Shown here: piece by piece, positions 16,001-23,742 of the stretch
Position numbering within the stretch: position 1 is the first letter of the stretch
How the letters are laid out: each line of letters opens with the position of its first letter
Assembly: GCF_016654115.1 (NCBI RefSeq)
Contig: NZ_JAEQAZ010000149.1
Coordinates: forward strand, 1-32,358
From: Streptomyces sp. MBT53
GTDB taxonomy: Bacteria > Actinomycetota > Actinomycetes > Streptomycetales > Streptomycetaceae
Direction of reading: 5' to 3'
DNA: 32,358 nt
Position numbers and translations under genes: made by a program
Notes under the pieces: generated by a model
The model's database searches: none
Seen by the model: the letters and a program-made list of their open reading frames with translations, nothing else
Told to the model about the DNA's origin: nothing

Positions 16001-17032
16001 TCCATGGAGGTCCGCGCGAATATGAAGGACCACCTGATGAACCGGCTGGAGCTGCGGCTCGGCGACCCGATGGACTCGGAGTTCGACCGCAAGGTCGCCG
16101 CCAACGTGCCCACGGGCGTGCCCGGGCGCGGCCAGACCCCGCAGAAGCAGCACTTCATGGCGGCGGTCCCGCGCATCGACGGCCTCTCCTCGGACACGGA
16201 CCTCGCGGAGGCGACGACGGCCCTCACGGCCGAGGTCGCACGGCACTGGCAGGAGCCCGGCGCACCCGAAGTCCGGCTGCTGCCGAGGGAGTTCGCGGCG
16301 GCCCAGCTGCCGTCCGGCGACCGTTTCCCGAACCGGGGCATCTCCTTCGCCCTCGACGAGGACAACCTGGAGCCGGTGTTCGTCGACTTCGACCAGGACC
16401 CGTTCTTCCTGGTCTTCGGCGAGAGCGAGTCCGGCAAGTCGAACCTGCTCAAGCTGCTGATCAAGCGCCTCGGCGAGCGATACGACGGCACCGATTGCAA
16501 GCTGTTCGTGGTCGACAACCGGCGTTCCCTGCTGGGCGTGACCCCGTCCTCGCACCTGGCCGAGTACATCCCGATGTCGAACCAGATGCAGCACCACATG
16601 GACGCGCTGGCCGACCTGATGCAGCGCCGGACGCCGACGTCGGACGTCACTCCGCAGCAGCTCCGGGACCGGAGTTGGTGGCGGGGCCCGCAGGTCTTCG
16701 TGATCATCGACGACTACGACCTGGTGTCCACGTCGAGCGGCAACCCGCTGTCGGGGCTGACCGAACTCCTGCCGTTCGCCCGGGACGTGGGCGTGCGCTT
16801 CATCATCGCCCGCTCCACGGCGGGTGCGGGGCGCGCCGGTTACGAGTCGTTCATGCAGCGCATGAAGGAACTCGGCGCCCAGGGCGTGGTGTTGGCGGGC
16901 GACCCGGCCGAGGGCGACCTCCTGGGCGGGGTCCGGCCGCGGCCGATGCCCGCCGGGCGGGGCGTGTTCGTGTCCCGGAAGCGGGGGAAGCCGCTGGTCC
17001 AGATCGGCCGGGTGGCGGACAGCGACGAGTAG
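13058..17032 (+). CDS. eccC: Type VII secretion ATPase EccC (FtsK/SpoIIIE family)
   Basis: EccC is the motor that recognises and drives WXG100-type substrates through the T7SS pore. The 1324-aa single chain has two N-terminal membrane helices (about residues 38-57 and 64-85) and three FtsK/SpoIIIE ATPase domains. Walker A motifs are GATGSGKS (474-481), GGPQSGKS (833-840) and GESESGKS (1121-1128). Walker B is complete in domain 1 (VLVIDEF, D587/E588) but altered in domain 2 (LVIDGW, no Glu) and domain 3 (VIIDDY, Asp for Glu). This fits the family pattern, where the first domain is the main catalytic one and the others bind substrate. I chose GTG 13058 because AAGGGA lies upstream and the protein begins SQIVVKRPPR, typical of EccC. 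Confidence 0.96.
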   Translation: MSQIVVKRPPRSLPKEVPTDEVMLQAPPELPRGQQEGALMQLLPMLGMGGSVVFFFNPSAQPFMKIMGMVMIASTVAMGISMLVRYRRGNQGQMADMRRDYLRYLSQTRRTALETARAQRDAQYYLHPSPEQLWALVAEGSRVWERRTNDEDFGQVRVGLGPQGLATPLVPPETAPVDELEPLTAGAMQRFLATHSTLEDLPMAVSLRAFYHVTISGEPATVRGTARALAASLASMHSPEDLVIAVATGRESVPEWEWAKWLPHAQAPGLADGAGSMRLIATDPMALEEMLAERLQGRPRFHPAGAPVPEQPHLVVVLDGVSLPPTSFLASPEGLQGVTIVEVVPGDLNSGRGDLSVVVHPKELRLESGHGMVYEGTPDVLSYEAAEALARQLAPLRMVSGGDDDEPLLANLEFTDLLNLGDAASVDPKRTWRPRSTAERLRVPIGLGEDGRPVMLDLKEAAQEGMGPHGLCVGATGSGKSELLRTLVLGLAVTHSSETLNFVLADFKGGATFAGMAQMPHVAAVITNLADDLTLVDRMGDSIRGELNRRQEMLRDAGNYANIHDYEKARAAGAPLQPVPSLVLVIDEFSELLTAKPDFIEMFVQIGRIGRSLGVHLLLASQRLEEGRLRGLETYLSYRIGLRTFSAAESRAALGVPDAYELPNVPGSGFLKYGTDEMVRFKAAYVSGVYRTGSQQAAALGGPLPVDRRPVLFTAAQVPVQYAAVPRQRQAETPDEKDDALADTVLDVIVRRLEAQGPAAHQVWLPPLDSPPSLDSLLPGLAAVPGRGMTQPGYEGAGRLVVPVGLVDKPYEQRRDPLWTDFGGAAGHMQILGGPQSGKSTLLRSLIASFALTHTPREVQFYALDFGGGGLSAVAGLPHVGGVASRLDPEKVRRTAAEVYGVMTRREEYFRTAGISSIAEFRARRARGDISVTDQPWGDVFLVIDGWGNFRTDYEALEPVVLDIAARGLGYGIHVILTASRSMEVRANMKDHLMNRLELRLGDPMDSEFDRKVAANVPTGVPGRGQTPQKQHFMAAVPRIDGLSSDTDLAEATTALTAEVARHWQEPGAPEVRLLPREFAAAQLPSGDRFPNRGISFALDEDNLEPVFVDFDQDPFFLVFGESESGKSNLLKLLIKRLGERYDGTDCKLFVVDNRRSLLGVTPSSHLAEYIPMSNQMQHHMDALADLMQRRTPTSDVTPQQLRDRSWWRGPQVFVIIDDYDLVSTSSGNPLSGLTELLPFARDVGVRFIIARSTAGAGRAGYESFMQRMKELGAQGVVLAGDPAEGDLLGGVRPRPMPAGRGVFVSRKRGKPLVQIGRVADSDE

Positions 17033-17083
17033 GCGCCCGGCTGGTCAGGGACCGAGTAAGCCCCCGGTGGGCCGACGTGTTCC

Positions 17084-18169
17084 TCAGAACGTGGTGAGGG
17101 CGACGACCTTGCTGTCGTGCATGAGGAAGACGCGGTTCCCGTCGGCGGCGAGGCGGGTGTAGTCGGTGCGGGGGAACTCGTACCGCCACAGCCTCCCCCC
17201 GTCGACCGCCTTCGCGGCGTCGAGTTCCATGGGATCGGTCGCCACCACGCTTTTGTCGATCGACCAGACCGCGTGCCCCTGCGGCAGGGCACGGCCCGCG
17301 TAGAGAGCCGTGCCCGCTGATTCGGAGTAGCCGGACCACAACTGGCTGCCGTCGCGCGGGTCCAGGCGTCTGGGATAGATGCCCTCCGTGGCGTAGAGCC
17401 TGTTCCCGGAGACCGTCACGGGTCCCCAGCGCTCCCGGTAGAGGTCCCCGTGGGGCTTGACGCTCCAGATCCGTTCCCCGTCGGCGATCCGCACCGCCTC
17501 CAGGGTGTAGCCGCCGAGGTACACGGTGTCGCCCCGGACAGCCGGGCGGCGTACGCGAGCGTCGCACCCAGCGCGTATACGTCACCCAGCGGACGCGGCT
17601 GCCCACCGGCCGCCTGCTCGGGCGGAAGACTCCCGGCGTCCAGTCCCGGCGCTCCCCACCGCGGCACACCGTCCGCTCCGGCGGCCCGTACCGCCCCGAA
17701 ACAACCCAGCCGAGGCCCGTCGGCGGCGAGCAGCACGGCCGCCGGACACACCCCTGCGTGCGTCAACTCCTGCCCGTGCAGCACCGCGAGGGACTCGGCC
17801 AGCGCTACGGCGAGCGCGAGCACGATCCGCTCGGGCAGCGGACCGCGGTTCACCGCGAGGACGGTGGGGAGGGGCAGCGCGGGCAGGTAGGGCCGGGCGT
17901 GCCATGCCTCACCGCCCGGTGCGGCGAGTTCGACGGCCGGCAGCGCCCAGGGCCCGAGCAGATACCGCGAGGTGTCGGCCTCCGCCATGAACCGCCCCGG
18001 GTCGACCCCGGGCAGGGGCGCTCAGCAGGACGGTGCGGTCACCGTCGGGGCTGCGGGCGATGAAACGGCGTTCGGGGGTGGGGAGTTGAGGGACGGGGGT
18101 GTTGCTGTCGAGCCGGGTGACGACGGCGTAGGGACCGATCCGCCGAGTCGTTGCGCTGGTCACAGCCAT
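17084..18169 (-). pseudogene. Broken pseudokinase/PQQ beta-propeller gene
   Basis: Three reading frames join to give one decayed protein. Frame 1, from ATG 18169 (GGAGGGGAG upstream), reads RRIGPYAVVTRLD, a kinase N-lobe start without a glycine loop. Near 18013 the frame shifts to PGVDPGRF and on through a C-lobe. There the HRD position reads HAG and the DFG position reads CFG, so the ancestor was already a pseudokinase. Near 17538 the kinase lobe stops at YAARLSG and joins, out of frame, a PQQ-type beta-propeller (GDTVYLGGYTLEAV, then repeats with DG..LW) that ends at 17084. The rest of the C-lobe, any membrane helix and the early propeller blades are missing, so an internal deletion is likely. 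It lies after the WXG100 pair and converges on eccC. Intact relatives would be kinase-like sensors. Confidence 0.85.
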
Positions 18170-18235
18170 GGATCGTGTGCTCCCCTCCGTCCGGCATCGG
18201 CTGGCGCTCACCCTCTCGTGCGGGGGCCGGGTACG

Positions 18236-18278
18236 GCAACAGGGTGGGCGCCTCCCGCGCGCACCCACCCTGTGTTGC
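18236..18278 (-). terminator. Terminator after the WXG100 pair
   Basis: ACAGGGTGGG (18239-18248) pairs with CCCACCCTGT (18264-18273), and flanking GCAAC/GTTGC can extend the stem past a two-base bulge. It lies between the WXG100 stop (18301) and the pseudogene start, and would end the WXG100 transcript. Confidence 0.7.
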
Positions 18279-18300
18279 TGTTGTTGCTACGTGCCTCGCC

Positions 18301-18600
18301 CTACTGGAAGTAGCTGGCGGCCTTCTTGTCGCCCTCCATGTAGGTACCGCCCGACGTGTACACGACGTGGCCGATGCCGGTCAGCGCGGTGTGGATGTCG
18401 TTGGCTTCCTTGTCCCAGCGGTGCAGCTTCTCGTTGAAGGTGTTCTGCGCGTCACCCTCCCAGTACTGCAGGCTCTTCACGACCAGCGCGCGAAGCTCCT
18501 GAAGATCCTGCTCCAGCTGCTTCGCCTCGTTGCCGATCTTGGTGGCCGCGAAGTCCAGCCCGTCATAAGTGACGGAAAGGCCGTCGGAGTTACGGCTCAT
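18301..18600 (-). CDS. WXG100 protein (EsxA/EsxB family) with YxxxD signal
   Basis: The product is 99 aa and forms a helical hairpin around the WXG-type turn YWEGDAQ (W47-E-G49). Near the C-terminus YMEGD (Y87-D91) fits the YxxxD/E secretion signal of T7SS substrates. WXG100 proteins are secreted as four-helix-bundle dimers. The adjacent gene, 46 bases upstream in the same direction, is the expected partner. GAGG lies about ten bases before the ATG. In S. coelicolor a homologous pair (EsxA/EsxB) is secreted and affects sporulation; I cannot tell which of the two names belongs here. Confidence 0.93.
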   Translation of the reverse strand: MSRNSDGLSVTYDGLDFAATKIGNEAKQLEQDLQELRALVVKSLQYWEGDAQNTFNEKLHRWDKEANDIHTALTGIGHVVYTSGGTYMEGDKKAASYFQ

Positions 18601-18646
18601 GCGTGTGTACCTCGTCTCGTTCGTATGGCGCTGTGGGCGGCGTGAC

Positions 18647-18994
18647 TCAGTAGGAGCTGAGCGAGGACGTGGGCACGGTCGGTGCGCCGTCCTGGAGGTC
18701 GATCTTGTTGACCGCCGCGCGGACCTCGTCTTCCTTGCTGTCCTTGATGTTGCGCGTCGCGGTCATCGCCTCGATGACGTCACCGAGGATGGTGCCGATC
18801 TTCTGCAGCGACTCATTGATCTCGTACTGCTTCTTGTCGAACGCGGCACGACCGATTCCGTGCCACTGACCCTCAAGCCCGTCGATCACACCCTGAAGCC
18901 CGTGCACGCGCTTGGCGATGCCGTCGTACTTGTCGAGCATCTGCTTCTGAATATCGACTACTGCGGCATCTTCGAGCTTCTGCTTGTTGGACAT
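18647..18994 (-). CDS. WXG100 protein (EsxA/EsxB family), longer partner
   Basis: The product is 115 aa. Helix-turn-helix with QWHGIGRAAF (W44-H-G46) is the WXG motif, and YEINE (Y57-E61) could serve as a YxxxE motif, though it is internal. A 20-residue Pro/Thr/Ser tail follows the second helix. GAAGGGTGAG lies about seven bases before the ATG. The gene is upstream of the other WXG100 gene and the two are surely co-transcribed. A 17-bp tandem repeat lies immediately upstream, between this gene and mycP. Confidence 0.93.
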   Translation of the reverse strand: MSNKQKLEDAAVVDIQKQMLDKYDGIAKRVHGLQGVIDGLEGQWHGIGRAAFDKKQYEINESLQKIGTILGDVIEAMTATRNIKDSKEDEVRAAVNKIDLQDGAPTVPTSSLSSY

Positions 18995-19010
18995 GGTCAG
19001 CTCACCCTTC

Positions 19011-19046
19011 TTCTATTGACTGGCGTCTTTTCTATTGACTGGCGTC
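19011..19046. repeat. Tandem 17-bp repeat upstream of the WXG100 pair
   Basis: TTCTATTGACTGGCGTC occurs at 19011-19027 and exactly again at 19030-19046, a 19-base period. A partial third copy (GTTGACTG) follows at 19051-19058. It ends about 16 bases upstream of the WXG100 start codon on the minus strand, within the mycP-esx gap. An operator or a slippage scar are both possible. Confidence 0.75.
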
Positions 19047-19084
19047 GTGTGTTGACTGATTCGCGGTCTGGCTGGAAATCCCGG

Positions 19085-20368
19085 TCACCTGGCACGCCGT
19101 GCGCGCGCTACGGCAAAGCCCGCGCCGCCGATGACGAGCACGGCGGCGGCACCGGCGAGTGCGATCCAGGGCGTGTTGTTGTCGCTGGACGACTGTGCGC
19201 TTGATCCTGCGGCTGAGGTGCCGCCGGTGGAGGTCTTTTGCTGGGCCGGTGATGTGGCTGAGGCAGAAGGCGAGGGTGATGTTGCTGATTTCGCCAGCAG
19301 GTCCCCGCCATTGTCCTTCGCGAGCGGGTCGACGTTCGCGGGGCCGGCGTTGTAGTTGGGGTTTGCAAGGACCAGGCGCGGACGAATGAATCCGAAGCCA
19401 GCGTATTTGCTCGGGTCGTCCTTCGCCCAGGTGCGGCCTGCCGTGTCGATCAGAGAGCGCGTGACTTGGTTCACCGACCAGTTGGGGTGTGCGGACCAGA
19501 CCAGAGCCGCAGCGGCCGAGGTAAGGGCTGCCGCAGCACTCGTACCGTTCTTGTCGTCGCAGTACGAGCGGAAGTTCGCATCGCACCAACCGGGGAACCC
19601 ATCACCGGGCGCAGCAAGATCAACGTAGTTCCCGCTGGAGGAAAACTTCGCCACCGTCAGAGACTTGTTCGCCGCCGACACACCGAGCACGTACGGAAAC
19701 GCGGCGGGATAACCAATACGGCCCTCGGTCTGGCCCTCGTTGCCAACCGCAGCGACCAGCAACTTCCCCTTCGAAGCAGCGTATTTGATCGCTTCCTCTT
19801 CGGTGGAACTCGGTCCCTCCGACCCGAAGGACATGTTGATGATCTTCGCGTCGGTGTCGGCTGCGGCCCTGATCGCGTCCGCAGGCTCGGGGGTCTCCTT
19901 CTTCTCGTCCGCCCCGCCCGTCAGATCGTCGAACTTGACCCGGTAAGGAACGATCTTGGCCCCGGGCGCCAGGCCCTGCAACCCGTCCTCTGCTCCAGTG
20001 CCCGCGATCAGCTCGGCCATGGTCGTGCCGTGGCCGTTGTAATCGTCCGTGGCTCGATAGGCCACGGACTTGGGCACCTCGTCTGTCAGAACCTGCCCCT
20101 TCAACGAGGGCGTGTTGGCGTTCACCCCGCTGTCGATGACCGCGACCTTGACTCCCTCGCCCGTGCTGACCTTCCACATCTGATCGGCCTGCATCGGGTC
20201 CAGATACCACTGTTTCGACTGAGCGTCGTAGGCTGCGGCACTCGGGGCAAAGCCGACACTCACCGCAGCCAAGGCGCCGACAACCGCACCCACGGCGCGC
20301 GCTCGACTTCCGTAGCACGCCTTGCGGAGTGCAGCCTGCTCGGCTGGTCGGCTGGTCCCTGACTTCAT
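19085..20368 (-). CDS. mycP: Mycosin (subtilisin-like T7SS serine protease)
   Basis: MycP is a membrane-anchored subtilase that stabilises the ESX complex and cleaves some substrates. The 427-aa product has a signal peptide (about residues 1-46, cleavage near SAAA-YD) and a catalytic triad with D79 (VAVIDSGVN), H113 (NGHGTTM) and S277 (NGTSAAA). N210 (AAVGNEG) is the oxyanion residue, and there is a cysteine pair, C262/C270. A Ser/Thr/Pro linker and a C-terminal membrane helix with an Arg-rich stop (VARARRAR) follow. The ATG follows the previous gene by 24 bases, so it belongs to the 22.6-18.3 kb minus operon. Confidence 0.95.
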   Translation of the reverse strand: MKSGTSRPAEQAALRKACYGSRARAVGAVVGALAAVSVGFAPSAAAYDAQSKQWYLDPMQADQMWKVSTGEGVKVAVIDSGVNANTPSLKGQVLTDEVPKSVAYRATDDYNGHGTTMAELIAGTGAEDGLQGLAPGAKIVPYRVKFDDLTGGADEKKETPEPADAIRAAADTDAKIINMSFGSEGPSSTEEEAIKYAASKGKLLVAAVGNEGQTEGRIGYPAAFPYVLGVSAANKSLTVAKFSSSGNYVDLAAPGDGFPGWCDANFRSYCDDKNGTSAAAALTSAAAALVWSAHPNWSVNQVTRSLIDTAGRTWAKDDPSKYAGFGFIRPRLVLANPNYNAGPANVDPLAKDNGGDLLAKSATSPSPSASATSPAQQKTSTGGTSAAGSSAQSSSDNNTPWIALAGAAAVLVIGGAGFAVARARRAR

Positions 20369-20392
20369 GGTGTTGTCTGTCCTCGCTCGTGC

Positions 20393-22180
20393 TCAGTTGG
20401 TGGCGGGCGGCACCTCGCGCCGCGGGTTGGTGGGCAAGTGCGTCTCTTCGCCCTCGACCAAGTGGTCGGGGCACGAAGCGCCGTCCGAACCTCTCCTGTC
20501 CTCACGCTTTCCACTGCCGTCCGGCCCTCGTACGAGGCCGGAACCTCCACGCGTCATGCCGTTCCGCTCTGTTCGGGCAACAGAATTTCGTTCAGTCGGC
20601 CGACTGGTAACAGCCTCGGACGCTGCTGTACCGCCACGAACGGTGGAATTCGAACCAGGCTTGTCGGCGGGCCCGGTCGCACCGAACACTCCACGCTGCC
20701 CGGGACGCCCGTTCCCAGGGCGAGAGTTGGTCGACTCCTCGGCGCCGACCACTGTGCCGCGGGGAATCCTCGATCCGCTATTCGCCGCCGTACCGGACGT
20801 AGTCGTGGGCCGCCCCCCAACCACACCGTTCGATCGGCCCGCACCGGTGGCTGAGCCATTGCCTACACGCGGCGTTGTCCCTCCCGCAGCACGTGGGGTA
20901 CCGCCGGTGACGCCGCGCCCCATCGGGGCGGACTTGCCTCCGGAAGCAGTGCCCTTGGCCAGGGACTGACCGGTACCCGAAGCACGGCCCATTTGGTTCA
21001 TGGGACCTCGTCCCGGGGAACGACCCGAACCCGAGTTGCTCAACCCGGACGTACCTGTTCTTCCCTGCGCGGTCGCGGGGGTACGGACACCGCTCGCTCC
21101 GCCGATACCCCGCCCCGAGGAAGCGTTGGGGATCGGCGTTCCGTAGGCACCGTCGAATCCGCTGGGCGAGCCACTACCCATGCTTGGCGTAGTCGCGACT
21201 GGTGACGTGTGAACAGGTCCAGGTGAGGTCGAGGTCGGCGGCAGCGTGCCGAGGCTGTCGATGTTCGTCGCCACAGGAACGTCGGGTTGCGTCGTTACGG
21301 CTGTGACATGCCTCGCAGGTGCCGAGGTCTCGTTCGTACTGTGCTTCGTGACATCACCCGTTGACGCAACCACCGTATGGCGGCTCGCGTGAACCGCCGC
21401 TGCCGAGTCGCCATGCGAACTCACGACAGACGCCGGAGGGTTGTAGCCGTACTCCTTGGCCGGCTGGGGGACGCCCACATCAGGCATGGTCGTGAACTCT
21501 GGCGTCTTGTCCTTGGAAGGCAAGGTCGACAGCGTGTCACTGGTTACCGCGTAGTAGGACGCCAACCGATTCATCTGGTTGATCGCCTCTTGGCGGTCCT
21601 TCTCCACCCGTACGGCAGCGGCGTACTCGGTCTTGTCCGCGACTTTCTCGGCCGCCGTGAAGGCCGTGGGGTGCTTGCGACTTGCCTGAGTGTCCCGAGG
21701 CGGCATGGCACCGCGTACCGACGCAAGGCCCACGGCGGCAGCCGAGATCTGGTCCCCTGCTTCTCCGGCGAAGTCGCTCAAGTGGTGCGTATTACTGACG
21801 AGGGAGCGACCCCAGCCACGGAATGCGTCGCCCGACTCTCCGACCCAATGGACCCTGTCGATGTGACCGTCAAGTTCCGTGGCTGCCGCCTTGATGGCAT
21901 CCCGTGCGTCCCACAAGGCCTTCCCTGAGGACTCAAGGTCCTCGGGATCCGAACGCTCGACAAGGTCGATCAAGTCGTTCAGTTCGAGCTTGCGCTCCCC
22001 GAAGTCCGTGCCGCGCGACACAGCCTGCCCCAAGGGCGTGCATCCGACGGCCGAGCGAATGGCGCCGTTGAGGAACCCGCCTCGCGGGCCCTCTTCGACA
22101 CCTCGGACAAAGTCGGTGACAGAGTTCTGCGCGGATGCACGGTGCAGGTCCGCGTCATGCTTGTGGTCAGTCATCGTCAC
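20393..22180 (-). CDS. WXG-domain protein with long disordered tail
   Basis: The product is 595 aa. The first ~220 residues are helical and contain VHWVGESGDAFRGWG (W112-V-G114), a WXG turn. Residues ~230-560 are low-complexity Gly/Ser/Thr/Pro/Arg, probably disordered. The end reads CPDHLVEGEETHLP ... REVPPATN, which resembles a DYLVEDEETW-type C-terminal motif I recall from actinobacterial T7SS proteins. The GTG start overlaps the upstream stop as GTGA, so the two genes are coupled. Its place just before mycP suggests a secreted T7SS substrate or an ESX-associated factor of the PPE/Esp type. No closer assignment is safe. Confidence 0.85.
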   Translation of the reverse strand: MTMTDHKHDADLHRASAQNSVTDFVRGVEEGPRGGFLNGAIRSAVGCTPLGQAVSRGTDFGERKLELNDLIDLVERSDPEDLESSGKALWDARDAIKAAATELDGHIDRVHWVGESGDAFRGWGRSLVSNTHHLSDFAGEAGDQISAAAVGLASVRGAMPPRDTQASRKHPTAFTAAEKVADKTEYAAAVRVEKDRQEAINQMNRLASYYAVTSDTLSTLPSKDKTPEFTTMPDVGVPQPAKEYGYNPPASVVSSHGDSAAAVHASRHTVVASTGDVTKHSTNETSAPARHVTAVTTQPDVPVATNIDSLGTLPPTSTSPGPVHTSPVATTPSMGSGSPSGFDGAYGTPIPNASSGRGIGGASGVRTPATAQGRTGTSGLSNSGSGRSPGRGPMNQMGRASGTGQSLAKGTASGGKSAPMGRGVTGGTPRAAGGTTPRVGNGSATGAGRSNGVVGGRPTTTSGTAANSGSRIPRGTVVGAEESTNSRPGNGRPGQRGVFGATGPADKPGSNSTVRGGTAASEAVTSRPTERNSVARTERNGMTRGGSGLVRGPDGSGKREDRRGSDGASCPDHLVEGEETHLPTNPRREVPPATN

Positions 22181-22623
22181 GCCTTCAGGCCGGTACCAGT
22201 GCCGGTGCGCTGCTTGTCGTACCGCGCGTCCTGCGTCTGCTGGATCTGCGATTGAATCGCCCAGAACCGTTGGCGCTGTTCCTCTTCGAGGTTGTCGAAG
22301 CCCCGGTGTGCGCCCTGAACCGCGATGCCGATCGCCTCAATCTGCAGATGCAGCGACTTGGACAGCGACGTCAACTCCTTGTGGACACGCTCGTACTGGG
22401 AGTACAGGGCGTGCGCCTCAGGGAAGTCGCTCTCCTTTCCACTACTCAGAGAGGTCATCTTGATCGTCTGCGCACCCACCTTGGTCGGGTTGCCCGCCGA
22501 CGACTCAAGGTCGCTCAGAACCGTGTCCACCCGCTTCATGAAGGTGGTCAGCGCCTCATTGCTGGCCTCCAGGTTCGCCGCCCTGGTCGCCGACACGTCC
22601 CCCACCATGTCTGCCGGAAGCAC
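22177..22623 (-). CDS. Small helical ESX-associated protein
   Basis: The product is 148 aa, almost entirely predicted helix, with heptad-like runs (LYSQYERVHKELTSLSKSLHLQIEAIG). It has no clear WXG turn. YSQYE gives a YxxxE motif, but internally. I chose the GTG at 22621-22623 because GGAGGAG lies just upstream, though only four bases away; the frame is open for nine more codons. It overlaps the next gene by four bases and heads the minus-strand operon. I infer that it pairs with the downstream WXG-tail protein, as Esx and PE/PPE partners do. Confidence 0.82.
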   Translation of the reverse strand: MLPADMVGDVSATRAANLEASNEALTTFMKRVDTVLSDLESSAGNPTKVGAQTIKMTSLSSGKESDFPEAHALYSQYERVHKELTSLSKSLHLQIEAIGIAVQGAHRGFDNLEEEQRQRFWAIQSQIQQTQDARYDKQRTGTGTGLKA

Positions 22624-22688
22624 GACGCTCCTCCCCGTTTCCCCGTACATCCATCGGTCGCAGCTGAACCGAGGACGATGAACCGCTC

Positions 22689-22722
22689 ACCCTACGATCG
22701 CAAAGCGAGCCACTCCTGACAA
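22689..22722 (-). promoter_or_regulatory. Possible promoter of the mycP-esx operon
   Basis: On the minus strand TAGGGT (22689-22694) is a good -10, about 65 bases upstream of the first start codon. TTGTCA (22717-22722) lies upstream, but the 22-base spacer is too long for a standard promoter, so only the -10 is persuasive. Confidence 0.35.
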
Positions 22723-23133
22723 CGCGTTTACCACTCTAGTCAACCTGTACATCGGGGCCAACCGGCCTGTGTGTTAACTCAGTTACGAGGCCGGGTCAGA
22801 CGCCACGGTCTGCCGGTTTTGTCACTTTACGACTTATGGATCACGCGTCCGCGGTACCGGCGCCCCGTCGGAGGTCCGAGCCCGCACGACCACGTCGGAT
22901 GCCGCCGGACGGGCCCTCATTGCGATCTTCATGGAATTCCCACACGCGACCGGCCGCTCCGGATCACCACGGCTCCCACGCGCCACTCGGGGCGCATCGG
23001 TGTCGAAAGGGGGCGCCCGGTCGAGTCACACGCTGGCAACGCCGGGTTTCGGCCGCCACGGCCTTCCGGTGCCGACGAGCAAGCGCGGATGTGACCACCG
23101 CCCCGTCGACCAACCACACACTCAGCACCCGCT
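22723..23133. other. Divergent intergenic region without a gene
   Basis: I see no believable gene in these ~410 bases; open frames lack ribosome binding sites and typical codon use. CCGGCCT (22762-22768) and AGGCCGG (22788-22794) form a weak inverted repeat. The region separates the minus-strand ESX operon from the plus-strand cargo cassettes. Confidence 0.5.
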
Positions 23134-23209
23134 CGAACCTTCACGATCGACAATCCGCGCAGATCGGACGCGACCTTAATTTTCCTCGGCACGGGTTGCT
23201 AACTTGACC
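23134..23209 (+). promoter_or_regulatory. Conserved promoter block, cassette 1
   Basis: This 76-base block aligns with 27841-27917 upstream of the second cassette, with about 54 identical positions and one gap by hand count. Shared cores are CGAAxCTTCAC, CGACAATC, CGGAC and GGGTTGCTAxCTTGACC. TAACTT (23200-23205) fits a TANNNT -10; the aligned -35 position is not canonical in either copy, so an activator or alternative sigma factor is likely. A second shared element, GCACGGGGGAAGG (23264-23276), carries the ribosome binding site. Confidence 0.7.
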
Positions 23210-23285
23210 AATCATCGTCAACAGGAGACGGCATCGCCTGCCGACTGGTGCGCCGGAGGCAGAGCACGGGGGAAGGTGGCCAACG

Positions 23286-23738
23286 GTGGGCTGGGACGAA
23301 TGGGAGCAGCTCAAGGGCGACGCGCTGGCGCGCCAGCAGAGCTCCACGCACATGCAACTCAACTCGATCCCGGCCGATCCCGGCGGCGGCAATCCGCAAG
23401 GTGACCTGCGGGTCAGCCAGAGCGATCTCGCCGCGGTCGGCGACGCGGCGTACGAGTTGCACCAAGCCTTCCAGCACGACAGCGACCTCGCCCGTATGAG
23501 TTCCATCAAGGCCGGCGACAGCCTCAAGAGCGAGGGTTACGAGATCGGTTCGGCGCTGGACCACGTCGCCGAGCACTGGGTGGACCAGGTCCAGTCGCTC
23601 CTCGACGCGACGGCCCACATCTCCAACCACCTCGACTACACGAAGGGCGCGCACGCGGGCGACGAGGCGTACATCGCGGGCACGCTCAGCAGCATCGCCA
23701 CGCTCGACCAGGGCTTCAACGAGCGGAAGGGCAGCTGA
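23286..23738 (+). CDS. Small helical T7SS partner protein, cassette 1
   Basis: The product is 150 aa, with N-terminus GWDEWEQLK and C-terminal half WVDQVQSLLDATAHISNHL ... HAGDEAYIAGTLSSIATLDQGFNER. It is clearly paralogous to the protein at 27956: both share xWxEWEQLK, DLRVxQxDLA, ISNH and HAGDExYI. It is helical and about WXG100-sized with a loop insertion, and has no exact WxG turn. GGGGGAAGG lies about nine bases before the GTG. The next gene follows after four bases. I infer a chaperone-like or co-secreted partner of the large downstream protein. Confidence 0.85.
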   Translation: MGWDEWEQLKGDALARQQSSTHMQLNSIPADPGGGNPQGDLRVSQSDLAAVGDAAYELHQAFQHDSDLARMSSIKAGDSLKSEGYEIGSALDHVAEHWVDQVQSLLDATAHISNHLDYTKGAHAGDEAYIAGTLSSIATLDQGFNERKGS

Positions 23739-23742
23739 ACCG

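Noticed and set aside
17409..17988. A stand-alone 190-aa protein kinase gene
   Set aside because: It is the middle frame of the broken pseudokinase/PQQ gene: it lacks an N-lobe, and its last ~35 residues are out-of-frame translation of the propeller.
22771..23207. Open frames in the divergent intergenic region
   Set aside because: Arg/Pro/His-rich translations, no ribosome binding site, and overlap with the conserved promoter block.
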